The notes beneath the pieces are model-generated. The model did not search any database. It saw only the letters and a program-made list of their open reading frames with translations, and had not been told where the DNA came from. From Betaproteobacteria bacterium (GTDB lineage Bacteria > Pseudomonadota > Gammaproteobacteria > Burkholderiales > Casimicrobiaceae), in the NCBI GenBank assembly GCA_005889025.1, contig VBCZ01000389.1, positions 1 through 17,397 on the forward strand: a DNA stretch of 17,397 bases. Direction: 5' to 3'. Position 1 is the stretch's first letter, and each line of letters opens with the position of its first letter. Made by a program: the position numbers and the translations under genes. Positions 7,404 to 14,534 of this stretch are shown here, piece by piece.

Positions 7404-8602
7404 GTGTAGGCGAGCCCCATCGCTTCGCGGACGTCGCGCATGGTCTCGTCGGAGAGCTTGCGCGCGCGCTCGCAGCCATCGGCGACAATCGCACGGACCA
7501 ATGACGGATCATCGAGGTATTTCTGCGCACGCTCATGAAACGGCGCCTGTTCGGCAATGATCGAGTCGATCACCGGCTGCTTGCAGTCCAGACAGCCGAT
7601 GCCTGCGGTGGTGCACCCTTTCTGGACCCAATCGCGCGTCGCCTGATCGGAATAGATCTGGTGCAAGGGCCATACCGGACACTTTTCCGGTGTCCCGGGG
7701 TCGGAACGCCGTACGCGCGCCGGATCGGTCTGCATGGTGCGAATCTTCTTGGTGACTGACGCCGGATCTTCGCGCAGGAAGATCGCATTATCGTATGACT
7801 TCGACATCTTCTGGCCATCGATACCTGGAACTTTCGGGTTCGCGGTGAGGAGCGGCTGCGGCTCGGGAAGGATCATGCGGCGCGTGCCCTCGAGATAACC
7901 GAATAGGCGCTCTCGATCGCCAAGCGCCAGATTTTGCGCTTCATCGAGCATATCGCGAGCCGCCGTCAGCGCCGCGTCGTCTCCCTGCTCCTGGAACGCA
8001 GTCCTGAGCTGCTGGTATCGCTTGGCGCGCCTCGAGCCGAGCTTCCTTACGGCCGCTTTGGCTTTTTCCTCGAATTCGGGCTCACGACCATAAATGTGGT
8101 TGAAGCGGCGCGCAAGCTCGCGAACGAGCTCAAGGTGCGAAACCTGGTCTTCCCCCACCGGAACCATGTTGGCACGGTAAATGAGAATGTCCGCCGCCTG
8201 CATCACGGGATATCCCAGAAATCCGTATGTCGAGAGGTCACGATCGGACAATTTTTCCTGCTGTTCCTTGTACGTTGGGACGCGCTCCAGCCAACCGACC
8301 GGCGCGATCATCCCCAGCAGCAGCGTGAGCTCGGCGTGCTCGATGACGCGGGACTGAATGAAAATCGTGGCCCGGTTAGGGTTGATACCCACCGCCAGCC
8401 AGTCGATGAACATATCCCAAACGCTATTTTCAATATGCTCCGGCGTTTCGTAATGCGTCGTCAGCGCATGCCAGTCTGCAGCGAAATACAGACACTCGTA
8501 CTCTTCCTGCAGGCGGAGCCAGTTCTTCAATGCACCATGATAGTGCCCGATGTGCATGCGCCCGGTAGGACGCATGCCCGACAATACGCGGTCAGCAAAC
8601 AT
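7400..8602 (-). CDS. trpS: Tryptophanyl-tRNA synthetase, long form with cysteine cluster
   Basis: This class I synthetase charges tRNA-Trp with tryptophan. The HIGH motif is at residues 17-20 (PTGRMHIGHYHGAL) and KMSKS at 265-269 (GQKMSKSYDNAI). The 400-residue product is longer than the about 330-residue E. coli enzyme, mainly because of a charged insertion at roughly 177-243. Four cysteines, C308, C330, C337 and C340, are spaced C-x21-C-x6-C-x2-C, almost the C-x22-C-x6-C-x2-C pattern that ligates a [4Fe-4S] cluster in Thermotoga maritima TrpRS. The ATG at 8602 directly precedes the family-typical start FADRVLSGMRPTG. It lies 26 nt downstream of the site-2 protease gene and overlaps scpA by 4 nt. 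Confidence 0.97.
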   Translation of the reverse strand: MFADRVLSGMRPTGRMHIGHYHGALKNWLRLQEEYECLYFAADWHALTTHYETPEHIENSVWDMFIDWLAVGINPNRATIFIQSRVIEHAELTLLLGMIAPVGWLERVPTYKEQQEKLSDRDLSTYGFLGYPVMQAADILIYRANMVPVGEDQVSHLELVRELARRFNHIYGREPEFEEKAKAAVRKLGSRRAKRYQQLRTAFQEQGDDAALTAARDMLDEAQNLALGDRERLFGYLEGTRRMILPEPQPLLTANPKVPGIDGQKMSKSYDNAIFLREDPASVTKKIRTMQTDPARVRRSDPGTPEKCPVWPLHQIYSDQATRDWVQKGCTTAGIGCLDCKQPVIDSIIAEQAPFHERAQKYLDDPSLVRAIVADGCERARKLSDETMRDVREAMGLAYT

Positions 8603-8628
8603 GCGCGGCGAATTCCGGTGCGCGAGCG

Positions 8629-9285
8629 CTACAAGCCGAGCAGCACGCTGATGGCATATTGCCCGCCAAACAACAGCGGGCGCATCAGAACGCCGAGGAT
8701 GCCGGTCGCAAGCAGCGCAACGACGACCATGAACCCATAAGGCTCGAGCCGCGCGTAGCCGTTGGCGAGCGAGCGTGGAAGCAGACTTACGACAATTCGC
8801 CCACCATCCAAAGGAAGTATGGGCAGAAGATTGAGCGCCATCAGCATCAAGTTGACCTGTACACCTGCTTCGGACATTTCAAGCAATCCATCGCTGGGGA
8901 ACGCGCCATCGGGCCGCGTCGCCTTCAGCAGAATTCCCCATGCAAGAGCCATGACGAAGTTCGCTGTCGGGCCTGCGCCTGCGACCCAGAACATGTCGCG
9001 TTTCGGGTTGCGCAAGGCGTCAAAATTCACCGGGACGGGCTTCGCCCAGCCAAAAATGAGCAAAGGTGCTTTGGTCAGCACCGATACTGCAATCAGGAAT
9101 CCGGGTACCGCGATCGTCCCGACCGGGTCGATATGCTTCAGCGGGTTTAGCGTAACGCGGCCGAGCATGAAAGCGGTGCGATCGCCAAGAAGCATGGCGA
9201 TGTATCCGTGAGCCGCCTCATGCAACGTGATCGCAAAGACCACCGGCACCGCCCATAGCACGATGGTCGCGAGCGACAAATCCAT
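8629..9285 (-). CDS. Site-2 protease family zinc metallopeptidase (M50), multi-pass membrane protein
   Basis: This is an intramembrane zinc protease of the short S2P/M50 group. Numbering below counts from a TTG one codon upstream of the ATG. The active-site motif HEAAH is at residues 23-27, within the first membrane helix (VVFAITLHEAAHGYIAMLLG). The third zinc ligand, Asp161, is in NLLPILPLDGGRIV at 153-166. Several further hydrophobic segments follow (around 60-72, 108-121 and 185-203). It lacks the PDZ domain of RseP, so its substrate is unknown and a role in the sigma-E pathway should not be assumed. I use the ATG at 9285; the TTG at 9288 is in frame directly before it. Neither has a good Shine-Dalgarno. 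The gene leads the run trpS-scpA-scpB-rluB. Confidence 0.93.
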   Translation of the reverse strand: MDLSLATIVLWAVPVVFAITLHEAAHGYIAMLLGDRTAFMLGRVTLNPLKHIDPVGTIAVPGFLIAVSVLTKAPLLIFGWAKPVPVNFDALRNPKRDMFWVAGAGPTANFVMALAWGILLKATRPDGAFPSDGLLEMSEAGVQVNLMLMALNLLPILPLDGGRIVVSLLPRSLANGYARLEPYGFMVVVALLATGILGVLMRPLLFGGQYAISVLLGL

Positions 9286-9294
9286 CAAGTCGCT

Positions 9295-9303
9295 ATTCTA
9301 CCA
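9295..9303 (-). promoter_or_regulatory. Candidate extended -10 promoter for the site-2 protease/trpS/scpAB/rluB run
   Basis: On the minus strand TGGTAGAAT matches an extended -10 (TGnTATAAT) with one mismatch in the hexamer. It lies 9 nt before the ATG at 9285, so a start about 7 nt downstream would give a leaderless or nearly leaderless message. The -35 position reads TTATTC, which is poor. The rest of the 88-nt gap to yciO shows nothing else, so readthrough from yciO is an alternative. Confidence 0.35.
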
Positions 9304-9373
9304 GTTAGCGAACCTCTGAATAAGCCCCGCCCGCTCCCTTCTTGACTGCTCCGTCGATCGAGCTTAAGCGTAT

Positions 9374-10015
9374 TCACCACGCGGTCGCTGCTTCCAGTCC
9401 GAGACGATGCGGGTCGCCGCGACCGAGTCTGACGATAGTCGGAGGAAAGACCGCAAGATCGATCACGGTGCTCGGCTGCATCGGACACGCACCGGCATCG
9501 ACGATCAGCTCCAGCGAATGCTCGTAGCGCGATCGAATAGTTTCGGGATCGTTGAGGGGCTCGACGGCGCCCGCGGGTATCAGTGTCGACGAAACGAGAG
9601 GCTCGCCCAGCTCGGCCAGCAGTGCCTGCACGACAGCATGGTCGGGGACCCGCACGCCTATCGTGCTGCGCTTCGGGTGTTTGAGCCGGCGTGGAACTTC
9701 ACGACTAGCCGGCAGGAGAAATGTGTAACTGCCGGGCACGCCCTGCTTGACGATGCGAAATTGCCAGTTGTCGAGAATCGCGTAACGTCCGATTTCGGCG
9801 AGATCGCGGCACACCAGGGTCAGATGATGCTTGTCGTCGATGCCGCGCAATGCGCGAATGCGTTGCGCCGCGGCGATATCGCCCACACGGCATCCCAACG
9901 CGTAACTCGAGTCGGTGGGATACGCGATCACGCCGCCTGCACGCAGAATCGCGGCCGCCTGCCGCAAGAGTCTGGTCTGCGGATTAGTCGGATGGACAGA
10001 AAAATACTGCGCCAT
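9374..10015 (-). CDS. yciO: YciO/Sua5/TsaC-family protein (threonylcarbamoyl-AMP synthase fold)
   Basis: The 213-residue protein aligns by eye over its whole length with E. coli YciO. Shared stretches are the start MAQYFSVHPTNPQTRLL, GGVIAYPTDSSYALGC (27-42), GVPGSYTFLLPASREVPRRL, KRSTIGVRVPDH and PSTVIDL. The fold binds ATP and, in TsaC/Sua5, makes threonylcarbamoyl-AMP for the t6A37 modification of ANN-reading tRNAs. YciO itself is a paralogue whose role is less certain, so the enzymatic call should stay at family level. The ATG at 10015 gives the standard N-terminus. It is divergent from cysB across 99 nt, and is followed on the same strand by the site-2 protease gene after 88 nt. Confidence 0.9.
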   Translation of the reverse strand: MAQYFSVHPTNPQTRLLRQAAAILRAGGVIAYPTDSSYALGCRVGDIAAAQRIRALRGIDDKHHLTLVCRDLAEIGRYAILDNWQFRIVKQGVPGSYTFLLPASREVPRRLKHPKRSTIGVRVPDHAVVQALLAELGEPLVSSTLIPAGAVEPLNDPETIRSRYEHSLELIVDAGACPMQPSTVIDLAVFPPTIVRLGRGDPHRLGLEAATAW

Positions 10016-10030
10016 TGGGACTCTGCGAGA

Positions 10031-10078
10031 GCTACGCGGCCGTCAGCGCGGCGTAGCATGGTGTTCTCATTATATAAT
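10031..10078. promoter_or_regulatory. Divergent control region between yciO and cysB: inverted repeat plus palindromic -10
   Basis: ATTATATAAT at 10069-10078 is a perfect palindrome that contains TATAAT on both strands (10073-10078 plus, 10074-10069 minus), so one element could serve as -10 for cysB and for yciO. Neither direction has a recognisable -35 at 16-18 nt. GCTACGC (10031-10037) and GCGTAGC (10051-10057) form a perfect 7-bp inverted repeat with a 13-nt spacer. Its right arm sits where the cysB -35 would be, which is a sensible place for an operator. LysR-type regulators commonly repress their own promoter, so CysB binding is a reasonable but unproven guess. Confidence 0.45.
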
Positions 10079-10114
10079 TCGCCCCAATGTTAACGCAGAG
10101 TTATATGGACTTCG

Positions 10115-11056
10115 GTGAACCTGCAACAACTTCGTTATCTCTGCGCAGTCGTCGACCACGGTCTCAACGTTTCGGTTGCCGCCGACGCACTTTTCACGTC
10201 GCAGCCCGGAATCAGCAAACAAATCCGCCAGCTCGAGGACGAGCTCGGCGTCCCGATTTTCATCCGCCAGGGTAAGCGCCTCTCGGCGCTTACGGCTGGC
10301 GGCGAAGTGATCGTTGCCACAGCGCGGCGTGCCTTGCAGGAACTCAATAATCTAAAACGCGTCGGCGCAGAGTTCAAGAGCGAGGACACCGGCACGCTGG
10401 CGATCGCGACGACCCACATGCAGGCGCGCTACGTTCTCCCTCCGGTATTGAAGCGATTCGCCGAACGCTATCCGAAGGTGCGACTGCTGCTGCGTCAGGG
10501 CAATCCCATGCAGGTCGCCGAGAACACCGTGCGCGCCGAAGTGGACCTTGGCATTGCGACTGAGGCGCTTGCCGACGTTCCCGAGCTGGTCACGCTTCCC
10601 TGCTATACGTGGAATCGCTGCGTGCTCGTTCCCAAAGGCCACCCGTTGGCAAAGGTCAAGCCGCTTACGCTCGAGGCGCTCGCGCGCTATCCGATCGTCA
10701 CCTATGACTACACGTTTACCGGACGCTCGCAAATCAACGCCGCATTCAGCACCAAGGGACTCGAACCCAACGTCGTCCTCACTGCGCTCGATTCCGACGT
10801 GATCAAGACGTATGTCGAGCAGGGCCTGGGTGTCGGCATCGTCGCGCAGCTCGCCTTCGACCCGGTGCGGGACACCCAATTCGACAAGATCGACGCGGCC
10901 CATCTCTTCTCCGCGAGCACGACGCGTCTTGCGCTGCGGCGAGGGATTTACCTTCGCGGGTTCGTCTTCGATTTCATCGCTCTGTTTGCTCCTCGCTTCG
11001 ACCGGTCGGTGATCGAAGCTGCCTTGCGAGGTGAGTCGGAAAACTATGAGTTGTAA
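10115..11056 (+). CDS. cysB: LysR-type transcriptional regulator CysB
   Basis: CysB activates sulfate uptake and cysteine biosynthesis genes in response to N-acetylserine. The 313-residue protein matches E. coli CysB closely. The winged helix-turn-helix (about 1-60) contains MNLQQLRYLCAVVDHGLNVS and ALFTSQPGISKQIRQLEDEL. The effector domain has IATTHMQARYVLP, IATEAL, LPCYTWNR and VTYDYTFTGRSQI. Of the residues lining the ligand pocket in Klebsiella CysB, Thr100, Gln103, Thr149 and Thr202 are present, but Thr102 is Met. Translation begins at GTG 10115, with GGA 5 nt upstream; no in-frame ATG gives a better N-terminus. It is divergent from yciO and precedes the broken DUF192 gene on the same strand. 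Cbl-like paralogues are possible but the match is to CysB. Confidence 0.94.
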   Translation: MNLQQLRYLCAVVDHGLNVSVAADALFTSQPGISKQIRQLEDELGVPIFIRQGKRLSALTAGGEVIVATARRALQELNNLKRVGAEFKSEDTGTLAIATTHMQARYVLPPVLKRFAERYPKVRLLLRQGNPMQVAENTVRAEVDLGIATEALADVPELVTLPCYTWNRCVLVPKGHPLAKVKPLTLEALARYPIVTYDYTFTGRSQINAAFSTKGLEPNVVLTALDSDVIKTYVEQGLGVGIVAQLAFDPVRDTQFDKIDAAHLFSASTTRLALRRGIYLRGFVFDFIALFAPRFDRSVIEAALRGESENYEL

Positions 11057-11134
11057 CGGCGGGATAAGTCACCGTAGCTGCTCGTCGCGAGGCCCCATGC
11101 CGCGAGAGGTGGAATCGCAAGGGCAGATCGGTTA

Positions 11135-11483
11135 ATGAAATCCTGCCGAGTACTTTTTCTGATCTGCTTTTTGGCGAGCGCGGCAACAAGCGCCGCGGAA
11201 GAGCTTCCCACAAGGTCATGGGATGCTGTTCGTCTTCAGCACCCCGCAGCCGCTTGCCTTCTGGATGAGGAACACATTCATTCCGTTATCGATCGCTTTT
11301 ATCGGCCGTGACGGCCATATCCTCAACATCGAGGACATGTCGCCGCAAACCGATACCACTCATCCGTCGCGGGGTCCCGCTCAATATGCACTCGAGATGA
11401 AAAAGGGCTGGTTCGCGGAACGCGGCGTTGGTGCAGGTGATCGAATCGAGGGACTTGAGCACGTTCCGCGCGCACGGGAATAG
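11135..11483 (+). pseudogene. Broken DUF192 family gene (signal peptide and C-terminal half in different frames)
   Basis: Two pieces of one DUF192 protein lie in different reading frames. From the ATG at 11135 the first encodes a good secretion signal, MKSCRVLFLICFLASAATSA followed by AEELP, and then turns into non-family sequence. The second, in another frame, reads QGHGMLFVFSTPQPLAFWMR (from 11211; its first ATG is at 11223). It continues through PLSIAFIGRDGHILNIEDM, YALEMKKGWFAERG and GAGDRIEG to the stop at 11483. This is the conserved C-terminal two-thirds of DUF192. The roughly 30 residues that normally link these parts, including the R-GLMFR hairpin, are missing. An internal deletion that also shifts the frame, near 11205-11212, explains this. 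DUF192 proteins are small secreted or envelope proteins of unknown function. A truncated product from 11223 is possible but would lack export. Assembly error cannot be excluded. Confidence 0.8.
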
Positions 11484-11522
11484 GAAGTCTTCGCCGCCAA
11501 GCCTGGAGCCACTGAGGCCCAC

Positions 11523-11557
11523 GATCAATTCATTTTTATTTCATCAGCGAATTGATC
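11523..11557. repeat. Perfect 9-bp inverted repeat between the convergent DUF192 remnant and sppA
   Basis: GATCAATTC (11523-11531) and GAATTGATC (11549-11557) are exact reverse complements around a 17-nt, T-rich spacer. They lie in the 140-nt gap between the convergent DUF192 remnant and sppA. It may act as a bidirectional stem-loop at the 3' ends. However, the stem is AT-rich and no T-run follows either arm, so it is not a textbook intrinsic terminator. No other terminator-like structure is visible in the gap. Confidence 0.5.
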
Positions 11558-11623
11558 CGCCTGTCACGAAGCAATTGCAGTTGCGCGGCTTGATAAGTCG
11601 TTCAGGGCGGCGCAGCCGATGCA

Positions 11624-12559
11624 TCACCGCCATCCCCAAGCCCCGCCTGCCATCGCCGCAAAGCTGCGGCCCATTGTAGCGCCGAATTTCCTCGCAACGC
11701 GCTCCGCGATGTTTTCCTGTGGAGTGAAATCGACCAACTCCTCGGCTTTGATGATGTCGCGCGCCACATACTCGACACTGCCCAGGGCGTCGGCCAAGCC
11801 GAGCTCGACTCCGCGTTTGCCGTTCCAGACCAGCCCCGAAAAAATATCGCGCGAATCCTTGAGCCTGTCGCCCCGTCCTTCCTTCACCGCGGCGATGAAT
11901 TGCTGATGAACTTCATCGAGCATTTGCTGCGCATATTGTTTTTGTGTCTGCGACAACGGTAAGAACGGATCGAGAAACGCCTTGTTCTCTCCCGCCGTAA
12001 GGGCGCGCCGCTCGATGCCGAGCTTGTCCATCGTTCCGACGAATCCGAATCCGTCGAGAATCACGCCGATCGATCCGATGAGGCTTGCTTTGTCGACGTA
12101 AATGCGGTCGGTCGCCACCGCGACGTAGTACGCGCCCGAAGCACAGATTTCCTCGACGACGGCATAGATGGGCGTGTTCGGATATTTGGCCCGCAGACGC
12201 CGGATTTCATCGTTGATCTCGCCCGCCTGCACCGGGCTGCCTCCGGGGCTGTTGATACGCAGCACGACACCGCGCGTTCCCTTGTTCTTGAACGCAGCCT
12301 GCAGGCCGGCGATCACGTTCTCCGCGCTTGCGCGGCTGCTGGTCTCCAGCGCACCCTGAATATTGACAACCCCGGTGCATTTGTCGAGGCATATCTTCTC
12401 GCTGCCGGCGAGCGTTCCCAGCGCGGCCAGAACCGCGAGAAAGAGAAGCCCCAATGTCAGGAGCTTGAAGAAGATTCCCCAGCGCCGGGCCAGACGCTGC
12501 TCGCGAAGGCCTTCGGAAGCGAGTTGCTCGAGAACTCGCCGTTCCCAGTTGTCGTCCAT
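11624..12559 (-). CDS. sppA: Signal peptide peptidase SppA, short form (S49 family)
   Basis: SppA is an inner-membrane serine protease with a Ser-Lys dyad that degrades cleaved signal peptides. This 311-residue protein has one N-terminal membrane segment at about 28-51 (WGIFFKLLTLGLLFLAVLAA) and a single S49 domain, as in the Bacillus-type short form rather than the 618-residue E. coli enzyme. The nucleophile is Ser141 in EEICASGAYYVA. The general base is most likely Lys193 in TAGENKAFLDP; the 52-residue separation equals that of Ser147 and Lys199 in B. subtilis SppA. The oxyanion region is LRINSPGGSP at 100-109. The ATG at 12559 has GAGG 4 nt upstream and overlaps the Rieske stop by one base (TAATG), so the two are translationally coupled. 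Confidence 0.94.
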   Translation of the reverse strand: MDDNWERRVLEQLASEGLREQRLARRWGIFFKLLTLGLLFLAVLAALGTLAGSEKICLDKCTGVVNIQGALETSSRASAENVIAGLQAAFKNKGTRGVVLRINSPGGSPVQAGEINDEIRRLRAKYPNTPIYAVVEEICASGAYYVAVATDRIYVDKASLIGSIGVILDGFGFVGTMDKLGIERRALTAGENKAFLDPFLPLSQTQKQYAQQMLDEVHQQFIAAVKEGRGDRLKDSRDIFSGLVWNGKRGVELGLADALGSVEYVARDIIKAEELVDFTPQENIAERVARKFGATMGRSFAAMAGGAWGWR

Positions 12560-12915
12560 TATTCCTCGAATTCCTCGATGCAGAACACTTTGCCTTCGCG
12601 TTCGACGACCTCCAACGGAGCAAGCCGGGCTCCGCGGCAGGGGCCGGCGACGCAGATCCCGCTATCGGGCGTATAGAGCACGCCGTGTGTCGCGCAAATC
12701 AAGTATAGCTTGGTCTCGTCGAAGAAATCGCCCTGCATCCAATCGAGCTCGCTCGACTGGTGTCGACATTCATTCACGTACGCGCGCGGAAGTCCTCGCC
12801 AACGCACGACAAAAGCGGCCAGGCTCTTTCCCCCCTGCGCGATTTCGAACCGCACTCCCGAACCGCCTTCGACGAGCTCGCCTGCGGCACAGATCAGGCG
12901 TTCGCCGCGAGCCAC
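12559..12915 (-). CDS. Rieske [2Fe-2S] ferredoxin-like protein
   Basis: This 118-residue soluble protein is a stand-alone Rieske domain. The cluster ligands are visible: C50-x-H52 in NECRHQSSELDW and C74-x2-H77 in ICATHGVLY. Such small Rieske proteins carry electrons for unidentified partners; no oxygenase or cytochrome partner lies nearby. The reading frame stays open far upstream (to 13461), but that part is a shadow of the HAD gene. I chose the GTG at 12915, which gives VARGERLICAAGELVEGG, a normal family start, and overlaps the HAD stop by 22 nt. No strong Shine-Dalgarno precedes it, so coupling to the HAD gene is likely. The order rluC, HAD, Rieske, sppA is, from memory, common in betaproteobacteria. 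Confidence 0.88.
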   Translation of the reverse strand: MARGERLICAAGELVEGGSGVRFEIAQGGKSLAAFVVRWRGLPRAYVNECRHQSSELDWMQGDFFDETKLYLICATHGVLYTPDSGICVAGPCRGARLAPLEVVEREGKVFCIEEFEE

Positions 12916-13577
12916 GATCGCAATTCCGAAACTGAGTGCACGGTTGCCACCGGCGAGAGCCTTGCCAGAGCATCGGGGGAATGCGCGCCGTACGCGACCG
13001 CCAAGGCGCTGGCGCCGGCGTTGCGCGCGAGCTCGAGATCGTGCGACGTGTCCCCGATCATCAGCGTTTGCGCAGGGTCGACTCCTACGCGCTCCATCAA
13101 CGCCAGCAGCATGTCCGGGTTGGGTTTGGGAAAACCTTCGTCGGCGCAGCGCGACGCCACAAATCGATGCGCAATGCCATATTGTGCAAGCGCTCGCGCG
13201 AGGCCCGCACGGGTCTTGCCGGTTGCGATCGACAGCAGGAAACCGCGCTGGTCGAGCTCCTCCAGCATTTCCCGCACTCCATCGAACAATGGGATGGCGG
13301 CGTCGCCCGCGAGATAATGCACGCGAAAGCGCTCGGAAAAACCGGCATGGCGCGCCGGGTCGAGGAGCGGCGCGACGTGGCGGATGGCTTCGTGTGGGCC
13401 AAGGCCGATCACGTGTCTCGCGGCGGCGTCGGCCGGTGCTGTCAAGCCGACGTCGCGGCATGCCTGCTGAATTGCCTGGGTAATGAGAGCCGTCGAATCG
13501 ACCAAGGTGCCGTCCCAGTCGAATGCCAGAAGGCGATAGCGGCGCGGCAGATTACGCAATGGCGCGCTGTGGCGCAT
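12894..13577 (-). CDS. HAD-superfamily IA hydrolase (phosphoglycolate phosphatase-like)
   Basis: All four HAD motifs are present in this 227-residue protein. Motif I has nucleophile Asp20 and acid/base Asp22 in FDWDGTLVDS. Motif II has Thr119 in SIATGKTRAG. Motif III has Lys151 in GFPKPNPDML. Motif IV is MIGDTSHDLELARNAG, with metal ligands at 176 and 180. The cap is the small helical C1 type of the Gph/PGP subgroup. Phosphoglycolate or a similar small phosphate ester is a fair guess, but substrate cannot be fixed from sequence. The ATG at 13577 overlaps the end of rluC by 26 nt; the frame is open further upstream, but only inside rluC. It is the second gene of the rluC-HAD-Rieske-sppA run. 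Confidence 0.92.
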   Translation of the reverse strand: MRHSAPLRNLPRRYRLLAFDWDGTLVDSTALITQAIQQACRDVGLTAPADAAARHVIGLGPHEAIRHVAPLLDPARHAGFSERFRVHYLAGDAAIPLFDGVREMLEELDQRGFLLSIATGKTRAGLARALAQYGIAHRFVASRCADEGFPKPNPDMLLALMERVGVDPAQTLMIGDTSHDLELARNAGASALAVAYGAHSPDALARLSPVATVHSVSELRSWLAANA

Positions 13578-14523
13578 CGACGCGTGCCAGAAACGATTGG
13601 AGATCATCCGGAAGCGGCGCTTCCAGCAGCAGCTGCCGCGCTTCGGTTGGATGTGCGACCGCAAGCTTCCACGCATGCAGGAACATCCGCTTGAGACCTT
13701 GGCGGGCGAGCGTTTTATTCCACGAAAAATCGCCGTATTTGTCGTCGCCGGCCAGCGGGAACCCAAGATGAGTGAGGTGCACGCGGATCTGGTGTGTGCG
13801 CCCCGTATGGAGCTCTGCTTCGAGCAGGGTCATCGCGGGCTCGCTTCCGGTGCGTGCTTCGCGCAGGTAGAACACGGTTCGCGCGGTCTTGCCGCCATCG
13901 CGCTCGACACGCACACGCCGCTCGCCATCCGAGGTAAGGAACTTGGTCAATGGGAGCTCGACCTGCCTCTTGGCGTCGCGCCACTTCCCTTTGACGAGCA
14001 CGAGATATCGTTTGTCGACGCGGCCCTCTCGCAGCGCCTTGTGCAGCGCGACCAGCGACGCCCGCTGTTTTGCGATCAGAAGCACCCCCGACGTATCGCG
14101 ATCAAGGCGATGCACGAGCTCGAGAAATTTCGCGTTCGGACGGCTGGCCCGCAATTGTTCGATCAGTCCGAATGCGATGCCGCTGCCCCCGTGCACGGCA
14201 AGCCCGGCCGGCTTGTCGACCGCAATGATCGCGTCGTCTTCGTAAAGAATCGGAAATGATGCCGGCTTTGCGAGCCGTTCGCGGCCATTGGATGGCGTGC
14301 CGGTTCGGATGGGCGGAATGCGCAGCAAATCTCCCGCCGCAAGCCTGACATCCGGGCGTGCGCGTTTGCGATTGACACGGACCTCGCCGCTTCGAAGGAT
14401 GCGGTAGATGTGGCTTTTCGGCACGCCTTTCAGGACTCGCATCAAAAAATTGTCGATTCGCTGTCCCTGCCCCGTCTCGTCCACGGTGAGCTCATTGACC
14501 GCGTCCTTGCTTAAATCCTTCAT
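13552..14523 (-). CDS. rluC: 23S rRNA pseudouridine synthase RluC (955/2504/2580)
   Basis: RluC isomerises three uridines in 23S rRNA (955, 2504 and 2580 in E. coli). The 323-residue protein starts with an S4 RNA-binding domain at about 22-75 (RIDNFLMRVLKGVPKSHIYR and SGEVRVNRKRARPDVRLAAG). The RluA-family catalytic domain follows, with Asp141 in LVHRLDRDTSGVLLIAK and the C-terminal signature HTGRTHQIRVHL (239-250). Divergence from rne is the conserved context that favours RluC over RluA or RluD. The ATG at 14523 gives the family start; it has only an AGGA very close by. It is the first gene of the rluC-HAD-Rieske-sppA run. Confidence 0.95.
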   Translation of the reverse strand: MKDLSKDAVNELTVDETGQGQRIDNFLMRVLKGVPKSHIYRILRSGEVRVNRKRARPDVRLAAGDLLRIPPIRTGTPSNGRERLAKPASFPILYEDDAIIAVDKPAGLAVHGGSGIAFGLIEQLRASRPNAKFLELVHRLDRDTSGVLLIAKQRASLVALHKALREGRVDKRYLVLVKGKWRDAKRQVELPLTKFLTSDGERRVRVERDGGKTARTVFYLREARTGSEPAMTLLEAELHTGRTHQIRVHLTHLGFPLAGDDKYGDFSWNKTLARQGLKRMFLHAWKLAVAHPTEARQLLLEAPLPDDLQSFLARVDAPQRAIA

Positions 14524-14534
14524 TTCCTTATAAT
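14507..14534 (+). promoter_or_regulatory. Candidate sigma70-type promoter for rne
   Basis: TTGCTT (14507-14512) and a perfect TATAAT (14529-14534) are separated by 16 bp on the plus strand. They overlap the 5' end of the divergent rluC gene. A start about 7 nt downstream would give rne a 5' untranslated leader of roughly 550 nt. E. coli rne also has a long leader (361 nt), so the arrangement fits. Confidence 0.55.

Noticed and set aside
11501..11519. GCCT...AGGC stem as an intrinsic terminator after the DUF192 remnant
   Set aside because: Only 4 bp with a long loop, and the nearest T-run is more than 10 nt away.
12916..13461. Upstream extension of the Rieske reading frame
   Set aside because: It overlaps the HAD phosphatase in another frame and is Arg-rich without family features; the Rieske domain is complete from the GTG at 12915.
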